Source: Pseudomonas sp. S37 (GTDB lineage Bacteria > Pseudomonadota > Gammaproteobacteria > Pseudomonadales > Pseudomonadaceae). Taken from it: a DNA stretch of 64,000 bases. Of the stretch, positions 14,251 to 24,179 are shown in pieces. The position numbers and the translations under genes were made by a program. Under the pieces are notes generated by a model. It was not told where the DNA came from and did no database searches. It was given only the letters and a program-made list of their open reading frames with translations. The first letter of the stretch is position 1. Each line of letters starts with the position of its first letter. The stretch covers positions 1 through 64,000 of the forward strand of contig NZ_JACVZC010000012.1 in the NCBI RefSeq assembly GCF_016658545.1, in the 5' to 3' direction.

Positions 14251-15342
14251 ATGTCCGCTTTGTTCGAACCCTACACCCTCAAGGACGTCACCCTGCGCAA
14301 CCGCATTGCCATTCCGCCGATGTGCCAGTACATGGCCGAGGACGGCATGATCAACGACTGGCATCACGTGCATTACGCAGGCCTCGCCCGTGGCGGTGCC
14401 GGCCTGCTGGTGGTCGAAGCTACGGCGGTGGCGCCGGAAGGGCGGATCACCCCCGGCTGTGCCGGCATCTGGAGCGATGCCCATGCCCAGGCTTTCGTGC
14501 CGGTGGTGCAGGCAATCAAGGCTGCAGGTTCGGTGCCGGGCATCCAGATTGCCCACGCTGGGCGCAAGGCCAGCGCCAACCGCCCGTGGGAAGGTGACGA
14601 CCACATTGCCGCCGATAACGCTCGCGGCTGGGAAACCATCGCCCCGTCTGCCATTGCCTTCGGTGCGCACCTGCCGCAAGTGCCGCGCGCGATGACCCTG
14701 GACGACATCGACCGGGTCAAGCAGGACTTCGTCGATGCTGCCCGCCGTGCGCGCGATGCCGGCTTCGAGTGGATCGAACTGCACTTTGCCCATGGCTACC
14801 TGGGCCAGAGCTTCTTCTCCGAGCACTCCAACAAGCGCACCGACGCTTACGGCGGCAGCTTCGACAACCGCAGCCGTTTCCTGCTGGAAACCCTGGCTGC
14901 AGTGCGTGAAGTGTGGCCGGAAAACCTGCCGTTGACCGCGCGCTTTGGCGTGCTGGAATACGATGGCCGCGATGAGCAGACCCTGGAAGAGTCGATCGAA
15001 CTGGCGCGCCGCTTCAAGGCCGGTGGCCTGGACCTGTTGAGCGTGAGTGTCGGCTTCACCATTCCTGACACCAACATCCCGTGGGGCCCGGCCTTCATGG
15101 GGCCGATTGCCGAGCGCGTGCGCCGTGAGGCCAAGCTGCCGGTGACTTCGGCGTGGGGCTTTGGTACGCCGCAGCTGGCGGAAGCGGCGCTGCAGGCCAA
15201 CCAGCTGGACCTGGTGTCGGTAGGCCGGGCGCACTTGGCAGACCCGCACTGGGCGTACTTTGCGGCCAAGGAGCTGGGGGTGGAGAAAGCTTCCTGGACC
15301 TTGCCGGCGCCGTATGCGCACTGGCTTGAGCGGTATCGCTGA
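14251..15342 (+). CDS. xenA: Xenobiotic reductase A (old yellow enzyme)
   Basis: A 363-residue FMN-dependent ene-reductase of the old yellow enzyme family, the length of P. putida XenA. It reduces activated C=C bonds and nitro compounds using NAD(P)H in the cytoplasm. Visible active-site residues are Cys25 (PPMCQYM), which tunes the flavin potential in this class, and His178, His181 and Tyr183 (ELHFAHGYL). SVGRAHLADP near the C-terminus binds the FMN phosphate. The ATG at 14251 follows GGGAG. The ArsR palindrome just upstream implies substrate-responsive derepression. Confidence 0.95.
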   Translation: MSALFEPYTLKDVTLRNRIAIPPMCQYMAEDGMINDWHHVHYAGLARGGAGLLVVEATAVAPEGRITPGCAGIWSDAHAQAFVPVVQAIKAAGSVPGIQIAHAGRKASANRPWEGDDHIAADNARGWETIAPSAIAFGAHLPQVPRAMTLDDIDRVKQDFVDAARRARDAGFEWIELHFAHGYLGQSFFSEHSNKRTDAYGGSFDNRSRFLLETLAAVREVWPENLPLTARFGVLEYDGRDEQTLEESIELARRFKAGGLDLLSVSVGFTIPDTNIPWGPAFMGPIAERVRREAKLPVTSAWGFGTPQLAEAALQANQLDLVSVGRAHLADPHWAYFAAKELGVEKASWTLPAPYAHWLERYR

Positions 15343-15363
15343 GGCGCAGAGGGGCTGCTTTGC

Positions 15364-15465
15364 AGCCCATTCGCGGGTAAACCCGCTCCCACAGGTACGG
15401 CACCAGTTTCAAAAACTGTGATGACCCTGTGGGAGCGGGTTCACCCGCGAATAGGCCGGCACAGG
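15364..15465. repeat. Inverted REP pair
   Basis: REP units at 15364-15395 and 15425-15465 between the convergent ends of xenA and the hydroxyproline operon. Confidence 0.85.
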
Positions 15466-16713
15466 CTAAAACCGGTCCAACCGGTATGCCGACATCTCAC
15501 CCCCACCATCTCGCTCAGCCAACCGCCCCACCCATTCCGCCGTCACCGCCGCCTGGGTCAACCCCAGGTGCTGATGCCCGAACGCCAACAAAACCCGCCC
15601 GTCACACACCCGGTCAATCACCGGCAACGAGTCCGGCAACGACGGCCGAAAGCCCATCCACGGCGTCGCCCCTTCAACACTCAACTCCTGCCGGAACAAA
15701 CCCTTGCTCAACCGGTGCAACTGCCACGCCCGTTGCATGCTCGGTGGCGCGTCCAGCCCGGCGAACTCCACCGTGCCGGCCAGGCGCAAACCGTCGGCCA
15801 TGGGTGTCATGATGAACTTGCGCTCCAGCGAAGTAACCGCAAATGGCAGACGCTGATGCTCACCAGGCAGCATCAGGTGGTAGCCGCGCTCGGTGTCCAG
15901 TGGTACTTGCTTGCCAGTGAGTGCGCCCGTCAATCGTGCCGAATGCGCCCCGCAGCTGATCAGCACCTGGCGCGCATTGAGCGTGCCGTGGTCGCTGGCC
16001 AGGCGGACGCCGCCGCTGTGCACCTGGCCGCCCTCGACCTGCGCCTGGACAAAACGCACGCCACTGGCCTTGGCCGCTTCGAACAACGCGCACACCACCC
16101 GGTACGGATCGATGAAATGCCCGGTCTTGGGGAAGAACAGCCCGCCCAGCAATGACGGATTCAGCTGTGGCGCTGCTTCGCGCACAGCATCCGCTGACCA
16201 GAAATCCACCGGCACCGCCTGCTGCTGCATACGCGCACGCAGCGCCTCTAGCGCCTGCCGCGATTCCGGCCGTTCGAACACCAGCAGCGAGCCATCTTCG
16301 TGAAACAGTTCGCTGCGCCCGATCGAGCCCAGCAGCCGTTGCCAGGCACCCAGGCTGCCTTCGTTCAAGGCGCGGATACCCGCCACGCTGCGCTGGAATG
16401 GCGCCGGGCGCAGGTTGAGCAGCAACCGGGTAAACCACGGTAGGGCCTTGGGCAGGTACTTCCAGTCCAGGCGCAGCGGGCCCATGGGGTCGAGCAGCAT
16501 GCGTGGCAGGCGCTTGAGGATCGACAGGTCGGCAATCGGGAACACCTGCTCGGTGGCCAGGTGCCCGGCATTACCGAAGGACGCACCGTGGCCGGGTGCC
16601 TGCCGGTCGACCAGCGTTACCCGGCGGCCTTGGCGGGCCAGTTGCAGGGCACAGGCAACGCCGACGATGCCGGCGCCGACCACGGCGATATCGGTTTCAG
16701 CGGTTTCGACCAT
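15466..16713 (-). CDS. D-hydroxyproline dehydrogenase (FAD-dependent, DadA-like)
   Basis: A 415-residue FAD oxidoreductase of the D-amino acid oxidase fold. The dinucleotide motif is AVVGAGIVGVACALQLA (about 10-26); HGASFGNAGHLATEQV and a C-terminal FGHQHLGLTQ match the DadA group. Step 2 of hydroxyproline breakdown in Pseudomonas oxidises cis-4-hydroxy-D-proline to 1-pyrroline-4-hydroxy-2-carboxylate, with electrons passing to the respiratory chain. It is the last gene of the operon, 2 bp after the aldehyde dehydrogenase stop. Being a single full-length chain, it corresponds to the one-subunit enzyme of P. putida rather than the multi-subunit type. Confidence 0.88.
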   Translation of the reverse strand: MVETAETDIAVVGAGIVGVACALQLARQGRRVTLVDRQAPGHGASFGNAGHLATEQVFPIADLSILKRLPRMLLDPMGPLRLDWKYLPKALPWFTRLLLNLRPAPFQRSVAGIRALNEGSLGAWQRLLGSIGRSELFHEDGSLLVFERPESRQALEALRARMQQQAVPVDFWSADAVREAAPQLNPSLLGGLFFPKTGHFIDPYRVVCALFEAAKASGVRFVQAQVEGGQVHSGGVRLASDHGTLNARQVLISCGAHSARLTGALTGKQVPLDTERGYHLMLPGEHQRLPFAVTSLERKFIMTPMADGLRLAGTVEFAGLDAPPSMQRAWQLHRLSKGLFRQELSVEGATPWMGFRPSLPDSLPVIDRVCDGRVLLAFGHQHLGLTQAAVTAEWVGRLAERDGGGEMSAYRLDRF

Positions 16714-16715
16714 GT

Positions 16716-18293
16716 TCAGCCTTCCCGTTTACCGTCTAGCAGGCGCCGCAGCTGCAGCGGGTTGCCGTGCTGCAACGCCTGCGGCAGCAGGGCATCAGGG
16801 AAGTCCTGGTAGCACACCGGGCGCAGGAAGCGCAGGATCGCCGCCGTGCCCACCGAAGTGGTACGGGCATCGGAGGTGGCCGGGAACGGCCCGCCATGCA
16901 CCATCGCATCGCAGACCTCGACACCGGTCGGCCAGCCATTGACCAGGATGCGCCCGGCCTTGCGTTCCAGGGTGGGCAGCAGGGCGCGGGCGCGGTCGAG
17001 GTCGGCGTCGTCCAGTTGCAGGGTGGCGGTCAACTGGCCCTCCAGGTGCTCGGCGACCTGGCGCACTTGCTCATCGCTGGCACACGCTACCACCAGCGAA
17101 GCTGCGCCGAACACTTCGGCCTGCAAGGCCGGGTCGGCGAGGAAGGCTTCGGCCTGGGTCACGAACAACTGCGCCTGGCACTGATTGGGACCTTGGCCGG
17201 CCTGGCCGCGGGCGGCGGACTGGGCACTGGCGTTGTCTGCAAGGGCATCAACGCCAGCCTTATAGGCGCTGAAAATGCCCGGGGTCAGCATGGTTTGCGC
17301 GGCCGCCTGCTGCACATGGCCGCTGGCTGCGCTGATGAAGCGCTGCAACGCCGGGCCTTGACGGGCGATCACCAGGCCGGGGTTGGTGCAGAACTGGCCG
17401 GCGCCCTGGGTCAGCGAGGCGACAAAGCCCTGTGCCAATGCTTCGGCACGGGCCTGCAGGGCGGCCTCGAACAGGAATACCGGGTTGATCGAGCTCATTT
17501 CGGCATACACCGGAATGGGCTCCGGGCGCGCCTGGGCCGCCTGGCACAGCGCCACGCCCCCGCTGCGGGAGCCGGTGAAGCCGACCGCCTTGATACGCGG
17601 GTCGCTGACCAGCGCAATGCCGACTTCACGGCCCGAGCCGTACAGCAGCGAGAACACGCCATCTGGCAAGCCGCACTGTTTGACCGCTTGTGCTACCGCC
17701 TGGCCGACCAGTTCGCTGGTGCCGGGGTGGGCGCTGTGGGCCTTGACCACCACCGGGCAACCGGCGGCCAATGCCGAAGCGGTGTCACCGCCGGCCACCG
17801 AGAAGGCCAGCGGGAAATTGCTGGCACCGAACACGGCCACCGGCCCCAGGGCCACCTGGCGCTGGCGCAGGTCGGCACGTGGTAGCGGCTGGCGCTCGGG
17901 CAGGGCATTGTCGACGCGCACGTCCAGCCATTCGCCGGCGCGTACTACCCGGGCGAAGGTACGCAGCTGGGTGCAGGTGCGGCCACGTTCGCCCAGGATA
18001 CGCGCCGGGGGCAGGCCGGTTTCAGCCACGGCACGGTCGATCAGGGCATCGCCGAGGGCTTCGATCTGTGCGGCGATGGCCTCAAGAAATTGTGCCCGTT
18101 GTTCCAGCGAGGTTTCGCGGTAGGCATCGAACGCCGCCCAGGCCAGGGCGCAGGCCTGGGCCACGTGTTCACCGGTGCCGCCGTAGTAGGCCGGTTGCAG
18201 CGCCTGGCCGGTAGCCGGGTTGACGGCGTGGATGGCTGTGCGGCTGCCGGTTACCGGGGTCTGGCCGATCAGCAGGTTGCCTGTCAGGGTCAT
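16716..18293 (-). CDS. 2-oxoglutarate semialdehyde dehydrogenase
   Basis: A 525-residue NAD(P)-dependent aldehyde dehydrogenase. Catalytic Cys302 is in [10 protein letters not shown] and Glu265 in [21 protein letters not shown] and GFTGSRSGG are cofactor-site motifs. In the hydroxyproline pathway it oxidises 2-oxoglutarate semialdehyde to 2-oxoglutarate, which enters the TCA cycle. The ATG at 18293 follows AAGGAGG and is better than the longer reading to 18326. A REP pair lies between it and the upstream deaminase gene, so mRNA levels within the operon may step down or a second promoter may exist there. Confidence 0.9.
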   Translation of the reverse strand: MTLTGNLLIGQTPVTGSRTAIHAVNPATGQALQPAYYGGTGEHVAQACALAWAAFDAYRETSLEQRAQFLEAIAAQIEALGDALIDRAVAETGLPPARILGERGRTCTQLRTFARVVRAGEWLDVRVDNALPERQPLPRADLRQRQVALGPVAVFGASNFPLAFSVAGGDTASALAAGCPVVVKAHSAHPGTSELVGQAVAQAVKQCGLPDGVFSLLYGSGREVGIALVSDPRIKAVGFTGSRSGGVALCQAAQARPEPIPVYAEMSSINPVFLFEAALQARAEALAQGFVASLTQGAGQFCTNPGLVIARQGPALQRFISAASGHVQQAAAQTMLTPGIFSAYKAGVDALADNASAQSAARGQAGQGPNQCQAQLFVTQAEAFLADPALQAEVFGAASLVVACASDEQVRQVAEHLEGQLTATLQLDDADLDRARALLPTLERKAGRILVNGWPTGVEVCDAMVHGGPFPATSDARTTSVGTAAILRFLRPVCYQDFPDALLPQALQHGNPLQLRRLLDGKREG

Positions 18294-18340
18294 GGAGCCT
18301 CCTTGGGAAATCACATGCAATAGCAAGGGTGTGCTGGTTA

Positions 18341-18430
18341 CCCTGTGGGAGCGGGTTCACCCGCGAATCAGGCGACTCGGTGCCTGGCACCGGCTTTGCC
18401 GGTGTTCGCGGGTGAACCCGCTCCCACAGG
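18341..18430. repeat. REP pair inside the hydroxyproline operon
   Basis: Inverted REP units at 18341-18370 and 18402-18430 with a linking TGCCTGGCACCGGCTTTGCC hairpin, in the 165-bp gap between two pathway genes on the same strand. Confidence 0.8.
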
Positions 18431-18458
18431 GGCAGCGGTTCTGCCTCGAAGCAGGTGA

Positions 18459-19406
18459 TCAGGCCAGGTTCTGCTCAGCCGACCAGCTGGCATACCAGCT
18501 GCGGAACAGCCCGTACTGCTGCTCGGCATAGTTGCGCTGGGCATCCGTCAGTGCGTCGGTCTCGTTGAAGTGCAGGCTGTACTCGGTATCACCGTTCAGC
18601 ACCATCAGGTGCTTGTAGTACAGCACCAGGTCGCAGCCTTCATCGAACGACGACAGCACCGCCAGCGCCGCTTCCAGCTCGCGCGCCAGGCGGCGGGCGC
18701 GGGCGTCGCCCTTGGCTGCCTGTTTGCTCAGGCTTACCAGCTGCAGCACTTCGCGTGGCAGGGCGTTGCCGATGCCGGTGATGGCGCCGGTGGCGTTGCA
18801 GTTGACGAAGCCATGCACCACCTGGGTGTCGACGCCGACCATCAGGGTCACGTCATCGTCCTTGGAGGTGATGTGCTCGGCGGCGTAGCGCAGGTCGGCA
18901 CCGCCGCCAAACTCCTTGAAGCCGATCAGGTTGGGGAACGCGCTGCGCAGTTCGAAGAACAGGTCGGCGCGGGTGGCGAAGCCGTAGTAAGGGCTGTTGT
19001 AGATCACCGCCGGCAGCTTCGGCGCTGCGGCGAGGATGGCCGAGAAGTGGTGCTTCTGGGCGATCAGCGAGGCGCCGCGGCTGAGTACGCGGGGGATGAC
19101 CATCAGGCCGGCGGCGCCAACCTTGGCGGCGTGGGCGGCGTGCGAAACGGCTTCACGGGTGTTCACCGCGCCGGTGCCGACGATGGTCGGGATGCCGGCG
19201 GCGACCAGGCGCGCCACACCTTCCTGGCGCTCGGCCTCGGTCAGCAGCGGCCAGTCGCCCATCGAGCCGCAGTACACCACCGCGCTCATGCCAGCCTCGA
19301 TCAGTTCGCGGCCCTTGCGCACCAGGGCGTCGAAGTCCGGCTTGCGCTCGGCGGTGCACGGGGTCATCAGGGCGGGCATGGTGCCGGTGAAGATGTTGTT
19401 GGTCAT
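18459..19406 (-). CDS. 1-pyrroline-4-hydroxy-2-carboxylate deaminase (DapA family)
   Basis: A 315-residue TIM-barrel lyase of the dihydrodipicolinate synthase/N-acetylneuraminate lyase family. Schiff-base Lys164 is in IGFKEFGGG and Tyr136 in VIYNSPYYG; the N-terminal GTMPALMTPC is typical. In this operon it should deaminate and open 1-pyrroline-4-hydroxy-2-carboxylate to 2-oxoglutarate semialdehyde. The start is decided by the ribosome site: CAGGAG lies 9-10 nt before the ATG at 19406 but only 1-2 nt before the GTG at 19415. Confidence 0.9.
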   Translation of the reverse strand: MTNNIFTGTMPALMTPCTAERKPDFDALVRKGRELIEAGMSAVVYCGSMGDWPLLTEAERQEGVARLVAAGIPTIVGTGAVNTREAVSHAAHAAKVGAAGLMVIPRVLSRGASLIAQKHHFSAILAAAPKLPAVIYNSPYYGFATRADLFFELRSAFPNLIGFKEFGGGADLRYAAEHITSKDDDVTLMVGVDTQVVHGFVNCNATGAITGIGNALPREVLQLVSLSKQAAKGDARARRLARELEAALAVLSSFDEGCDLVLYYKHLMVLNGDTEYSLHFNETDALTDAQRNYAEQQYGLFRSWYASWSAEQNLA

Positions 19407-19451
19407 TGTTGTCACTCCTGGCGAAAATCGGTTGGGTAGAAAAGCCGGGGC

Positions 19452-20378
19452 TCAGATGCCCCAGGCGAACGGGTCCTGTTCGTCGATCAGCAAGGTGCTG
19501 TCGGCAGTCATGTAGGCGCGGCCGGTGATGAATGGGCGAATGCGTTCGCCGTCGCGCTCGTAGCGGCCCTGGAACTGGCTGCCGGTGATGCTGGCCTGCA
19601 CCCAGGTCTGGCCTTCGGCAAGCTTGCCGTCGGCGGCCAGGCAGGCCAGCTTGGCGCTGGTGCCGGTGCCGCAGGGCGAGCGGTCGTAGGCCTTGCCGGG
19701 GCACATCACGAAGTTGCGGCTGTCGGCGTTGGCGTCGTCGGCAAACAGCTCGACGTGGTCGATGGGCGCGCCGTTCTCGCCGGTAATGCCTTGGGCTTCG
19801 AGGGCCTTGAGCATGGCCCAGGTGTATTCGGTCAGCGCCTCGCGGTTATCCAGTTCGATGCGCTGGCCGTGTTCGGCAACCAGGAAGAACCAGTTGCCGC
19901 CCCAGGCGATGTCGCCGCGCACCACGCCGTGGCCGGGCACCTCCACTGCCACCTGCTGGCGGTAGCGGTAGGACGGCACGTTGCCGACGGTGATGGCGCC
20001 GTCTTCATGCAGGGTCGCGCTGACCTGGCCGACCGGTGTATCGATCTTGTGCACCCCCGCGGTGATCAGGCCCAGGTGCTGCAGCGAGGCGACCAGGCCG
20101 ATGGTGCCGTGGCCGCACATGTTCAGGTAGCCGGCGTTGTTGAAGAAGATCACCCCGCAGGTGGCATCGGCCGACACCGGCGGGCAGTACAGCGCGCCGA
20201 CCAGCACATCGTTGCCGCGCGGTTCCAGCAGGCAGGCGCGGCGCCATTGGTCGTGCAGTTCGCGCAGTTCGTCACGTTGCTCGGCCATGCTGCGGCCATG
20301 CAGTTGCGGGAAGCCCTTCATCACCAGGCGGGTGGGTTCGCCGCCAGTGTGGGAGTCGATGACGTGAATCTGTTTCAT
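19452..20378 (-). CDS. 4-hydroxyproline 2-epimerase
   Basis: A 308-residue proline racemase superfamily enzyme. Both catalytic cysteines are present: Cys88 in [11 protein letters not shown] and Cys235 in [10 protein letters not shown]. It converts trans-4-hydroxy-L-proline to cis-4-hydroxy-D-proline, the entry step of the pathway. It starts 23 bp after the permease stop and is followed 45 bp later by the deaminase gene, as in known P. putida clusters. Compare the Ser90/Cys266 relative at 4750-5802, which must do a different or side reaction. Confidence 0.93.
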   Translation of the reverse strand: MKQIHVIDSHTGGEPTRLVMKGFPQLHGRSMAEQRDELRELHDQWRRACLLEPRGNDVLVGALYCPPVSADATCGVIFFNNAGYLNMCGHGTIGLVASLQHLGLITAGVHKIDTPVGQVSATLHEDGAITVGNVPSYRYRQQVAVEVPGHGVVRGDIAWGGNWFFLVAEHGQRIELDNREALTEYTWAMLKALEAQGITGENGAPIDHVELFADDANADSRNFVMCPGKAYDRSPCGTGTSAKLACLAADGKLAEGQTWVQASITGSQFQGRYERDGERIRPFITGRAYMTADSTLLIDEQDPFAWGI

Positions 20379-20401
20379 GGGCTTGTCCCTTGCGTAAAAG
20401 A

Positions 20402-22015
20402 TCAGGAGGCGACGGCGGCAGGGCGGCCGGTATAGGTTTCAGCAGAGGCTTCGCTTTCGTCCTCGCCTTCCAGGCGCACCAGGTGGGCAGGCACACCGGT
20501 GGCGGCACCCCAGTAGTAGATGCCCAGGGCACAAACAGCCACCGCCACGGTGTCGAACGGGTGGCCGAGCACCCCAAGGCCACCGAAGCTGCCCAGCCAC
20601 GACAGCAGGATGGTCACCGCGTAGAAGCCGATCAGCCACGCCGACGAGCGTACTTGCTGGGCCAGCGACAGGTGCTGGGTAGGTACGAAGCGGCCGCACA
20701 GCAGGTAAAGCACGAACATTACGATCTGCAGGGCCAGCAGCCACGACACGGTGTTCCAGCCCGACCAGTACACGATCAGCGCGGCGATGATGAACGACAG
20801 CGGGCCGAGCACGCCCATGCCCTTGACCCGGAACGGGCGCGGCATGTCGGGGGCGTTGCGGCGCAGGGCGGCGACGCTGACCGGGGCCACGGCGTAGCTC
20901 AGCACCAGGGCGGCGGACACCACGTTGATCAGTGCTTCCCACGACGGGAAAGGCAGGGTCCAGAACACCGACAGGCCGAAGGTGAGCCACAGCGCAGGGC
21001 GCGGGATGCCGGACTCGGCGTCGATGCGGGTGAAGTACTTGAAGAAGGTGCCGGTCTGCGCCCAGCCATAAACAACGCGCGGGGTAGCGTTCATGTAGAT
21101 GTTGCCGCAGCCGCTGGGCGAGATCACCGCGTCGGCCACCACCAGGTAGGCCAGCCAGCCCACACCCAGGGCCAGGGCGATATCACGGTAGGGCAGGGCC
21201 AGTTCCTTGGTCACGCTGGCCCAGCCGTTGGCCAGCATTTCGGTCGGCACGCTGCCCAGGAAGGCCAGTTGCAGCAGGGCATAGATGGCGGTGGACAGCA
21301 GCACCGACAGGATCAGCGCAATCGGGATGGTGCGCTGCGGGTTCTTCACCTCGCTGGCCACCGAAATGATCGGCGTCAGGCCCAGGTAGGCGAAGATGAT
21401 GCCACCGGCCGACACAGCCATTTCTACGCCGGACAGGCCGAACGGAGCAAAGCCCTGCACGGTGAAGTTTTCTGGCTTGAAGAAAGTGAACAGCACGCCG
21501 ATCACCAGCAGCGGCACGATGAACTTGAACACGCTGACCAGGTTGTTGGCCTTGGCGAAGGTTTTAACGCTGCGGTAGTTGAGGAAGAAGAACAGCCCCA
21601 GCAAGGCGAACTGCACCAGCCAGCCAAGCACGGTCGGGTCGCTGGAGCCGGCCTTGGTCAGCCCTGGGAACCAGGCGGCGGCGTATTGGCGCGAGGCGAC
21701 CACTTCGATGGCGATCAGGCTGGAAAAGGCGATCAGGGTGATAAAGCCCATCAGGTAGCCGAGTAGCGGGCCGTGCGAGTAAACCGGGTAGCGCACCACG
21801 CCACCGGCACGCGGCAGGGCGGCGCCCAGTTCGCAGTAGACGATGCCCAGCAGCAGGACGGCGAAGCCGCCAAGGAACCAGGAGAGGATACCGGCCGGGC
21901 CGGCGATGGCCGAAACGTGGCTGGCGGCGAACAACCAGCCAGAGCCGAAGATGGCCCCCAGGCCGATGAAGGTGAGGTCCAGCAGTGATAACTGTTTCTT
22001 GAATTTGCCTGACAT
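20402..22015 (-). CDS. APC-family amino acid permease, probable hydroxyproline uptake
   Basis: A 537-residue inner-membrane transporter with about 12 hydrophobic segments. The N-terminal [17 protein letters not shown] is the APC-superfamily substrate-site helix, and [17 protein letters not shown] is typical of the aspartate-proton symporter-like branch. It is the first gene of the hydroxyproline operon, so hydroxyproline uptake is the natural role; the specificity is inferred from context. The promoter should lie in the 378-bp region shared with the divergent PAS-AraC regulator. Confidence 0.87.
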   Translation of the reverse strand: MSGKFKKQLSLLDLTFIGLGAIFGSGWLFAASHVSAIAGPAGILSWFLGGFAVLLLGIVYCELGAALPRAGGVVRYPVYSHGPLLGYLMGFITLIAFSSLIAIEVVASRQYAAAWFPGLTKAGSSDPTVLGWLVQFALLGLFFFLNYRSVKTFAKANNLVSVFKFIVPLLVIGVLFTFFKPENFTVQGFAPFGLSGVEMAVSAGGIIFAYLGLTPIISVASEVKNPQRTIPIALILSVLLSTAIYALLQLAFLGSVPTEMLANGWASVTKELALPYRDIALALGVGWLAYLVVADAVISPSGCGNIYMNATPRVVYGWAQTGTFFKYFTRIDAESGIPRPALWLTFGLSVFWTLPFPSWEALINVVSAALVLSYAVAPVSVAALRRNAPDMPRPFRVKGMGVLGPLSFIIAALIVYWSGWNTVSWLLALQIVMFVLYLLCGRFVPTQHLSLAQQVRSSAWLIGFYAVTILLSWLGSFGGLGVLGHPFDTVAVAVCALGIYYWGAATGVPAHLVRLEGEDESEASAETYTGRPAAVAS

Positions 22016-22393
22016 GGGTTCGCCTTTTTGTTGGTTATTGGATAGGCAGGTCTGATGTCACGAGATGCGGCTTTTTGGGCCGCGCTCTTGTAGGACTTGG
22101 GCGGCTTGCGTGGGGCATAGAGTGGACCGATCGGGGCGGCGGTTCTTGATGGTTTTCTGCAAGGGGGATGACGAAATCGGCACAGTTGCGAAAAAGCAGT
22201 GGCGGGGTGGATGGGGGGCGGATAGCCTGAAAGCCACACCGGACAAGGGCTTGAGAAATGCGTTGGTAGTGCCGGCCCTTTCGCGGGTGAACCCGCTCCC
22301 ACAGGCATTCCACAAGTCGTGAGGGCTATGCGGTTCCCTGTGGGAGCGGGTTTACCCGCGAAGAGGCCGGCACAATAAACCGAGATCGAGCAG
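22016..22393. other. 378-bp divergent control region of the hydroxyproline operon
   Basis: It lies between the permease start (leftward) and the araC start (rightward) and should hold the operon promoter and the regulator sites. An inverted REP pair occupies 22271-22373, next to araC. I see no small gene and no clear direct-repeat AraC site by eye. Confidence 0.6.
22271..22373. repeat. Inverted REP pair
   Basis: REP units at 22271-22305 and 22337-22373, ending about 20 bp before the araC start. Confidence 0.85.
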
Positions 22394-23167
22394 ATGACAG
22401 ACACCCCCTTGGCAACCCTCTACCAGTCCCTCGACCAGCACCGCCCGGCCACCCTGGAAGCCCTGCTGGCCGGCGTATCGCTGCTGCTGCCAATCCTCGA
22501 CGCCATCCCCAACGCCGCGATCTTCATCAAGGACCCGGCCGCCCGCTACGTGCTGGCCAACAACACCTTGGTCCAGCGCTGCGGCCTCAAGCGCCTGCAA
22601 CCGCTGCTGGGCAAGACCAGCGCCGAAGTGTTCCCGGCACAGCTGGGCCCCGGTTACACCGAACAGGACCGTCGTGTGCTCAAGGAAGGGCTGGTACTCG
22701 AAGACCAGCTGGAGCTGCACCTGTACGGCAGCCGCGAGCCCGGCTGGTGCCTGACCCACAAGCGCCCACTGTACAACCCGCTGGGCGAAATCATCGGCCT
22801 GGTCGGTATCTCGGTCGACCTGCAGTCAGCCGCCGACAGCCACCCCGCCTACCAGCGCCTGGCGGCGGTGGACGAACACATCCGCCAGCATTTTCACCAG
22901 CCGATCAGCATGGGCGAGCTGACCCGCATCGCCGGCATTTCCGTGGCCCAGCTGGAGCGCTACTGCAAGCGGGTATTCCACCTCACGCCGCGGCAGATGA
23001 TTCACAAGGCTCGCCTGGAACACGCCCACCGCCTGCTGCATTCGGAACTGCCGATCACCGAAGTGGCAATGTGCTGCGGCTACACCGACCACAGCGCCTT
23101 CAGCCGCCAGTTCAAGCAACTGACCGGTTTTACACCGAGGCAGTATCGGCAGGCGACGGTGCTGTAG
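22394..23167 (+). CDS. AraC-family regulator with PAS domain, probable hydroxyproline regulator
   Basis: A 257-residue regulator. A PAS-like sensor fills about 30-145 (ILDAIPNAAIFIKDPAARYVLANNTLVQRCG ... GEIIGLVGISVDL), and the AraC DNA-binding domain occupies about 160-253 with two HTH motifs (SMGELTRIAGISVAQLERYCKRVF and ITEVAMCCGYTDHSAFSRQFKQLTGFTPRQYR). It is divergent from the hydroxyproline operon and is the likely activator. Its 3' end overlaps the convergent DUF6216-like gene by 38 bp. Confidence 0.9.
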   Translation: MTDTPLATLYQSLDQHRPATLEALLAGVSLLLPILDAIPNAAIFIKDPAARYVLANNTLVQRCGLKRLQPLLGKTSAEVFPAQLGPGYTEQDRRVLKEGLVLEDQLELHLYGSREPGWCLTHKRPLYNPLGEIIGLVGISVDLQSAADSHPAYQRLAAVDEHIRQHFHQPISMGELTRIAGISVAQLERYCKRVFHLTPRQMIHKARLEHAHRLLHSELPITEVAMCCGYTDHSAFSRQFKQLTGFTPRQYRQATVL

Positions 23168-24026
23168 GTGCAGTTGCCGCACGTGAAGCGGCTTTTGCTT
23201 GCCAGCTGTTATACAGGTCTCGGGCGCGTTCCATCCGCGACAGCTTCAGAACGGTCAGCAGCAGGCCGAGGAACAGTATGGCGGCCAAACCTGTCAGCAG
23301 TGCACGCTGGCCCTTCACACCCTTTTCAACTTGGGCTGCGTAATCGGGTTGCATGAAGAACGAGCAAATGATGTCGAGCTTTTTTTCCTGCATGTAGCGG
23401 GTAAAGGGCGCCAGGCTTTCCGAAGACCGGCACTGGTCCACTGTCAGCTTTTCATCCGGAAACCACATTTCGAACTTGATGTCCTGTTGCGATAGGTAGA
23501 AGGCAGGAGACTCCTTGTCATTTTTCAGCCTCACCATCATGTACTCCGACTGGTTGGCCATCGGCAAGGGGGCAATCATCGCGAAAATTACGATTAACAG
23601 GATTATGAACCCCTTGAAGCGACCCCGGGAGAACCGCGCATTAGCAAACTTGGGCGCGTTGAAATCACTCCAGTCTATATAAGCACGGCTGCGGCTCACA
23701 TCGCCGGGCGCGAAGCCGTTGTCGACGATCCAGCGATGGGCCAGACTGGCCTCGTGAAGGTTGTTGGCGGGAATGTTGAACTCATAGCGAAAGAACTCGA
23801 TTTCTCTCAGTTCCTTGCGCAGCCTGTTCAACTGCGAGTGCTGGTCGAATTCAGTGGTGCCACCGAAGATCCGCCAGATGAGATCTCTGAGAAAATACAA
23901 AGACCCAGCTCGCCGGTAGATAAAGCACAGCAGCAGCACCAGCAGTATGGGCCCGACGATGCCGGCCACGGGCGCCAGGTTTTCTACGCTCCAGAACGAT
24001 GAGGCCAGGTTGGTTGAAGTGCTCAT
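23130..24026 (-). CDS. DUF6216-like inner-membrane protein
   Basis: A 298-residue membrane protein of unknown function that resembles the DUF6216 family. Three hydrophobic segments are visible: about 18-37 (VAGIVGPILLVLLLCFIY), 138-156 (KGFIILLIVIFAMIAPLP) and 241-261. Between the first two lies a soluble region (WRIFGGTTEFDQHSQLNRLRKELREIEFFRYEF) and between the last two a domain with two cysteines (C199, C221). The C-terminal tail is rich in Ala, Thr and Pro. AAGGAG supports the ATG at 24026. The last 38 bp overlap the end of the convergent araC gene, which is unusual. Confidence 0.72.
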   Translation of the reverse strand: MSTSTNLASSFWSVENLAPVAGIVGPILLVLLLCFIYRRAGSLYFLRDLIWRIFGGTTEFDQHSQLNRLRKELREIEFFRYEFNIPANNLHEASLAHRWIVDNGFAPGDVSRSRAYIDWSDFNAPKFANARFSRGRFKGFIILLIVIFAMIAPLPMANQSEYMMVRLKNDKESPAFYLSQQDIKFEMWFPDEKLTVDQCRSSESLAPFTRYMQEKKLDIICSFFMQPDYAAQVEKGVKGQRALLTGLAAILFLGLLLTVLKLSRMERARDLYNSWQAKAASRAATAPTAPSPADTASV

Positions 24027-24179
24027 GTCAGCTCCTTTAACGATGTAAGCAGGCCTGCCATACACGTCGCAGGCCCACAGGTCCGATGAAACGACGATGA
24101 TAAAGGCGCTTAATCTGACCTGTCGTTAGCGAAACTTCTGAGTTGTTTGTGGGAAACTTCTAAATTGCTGGCAACGTGC

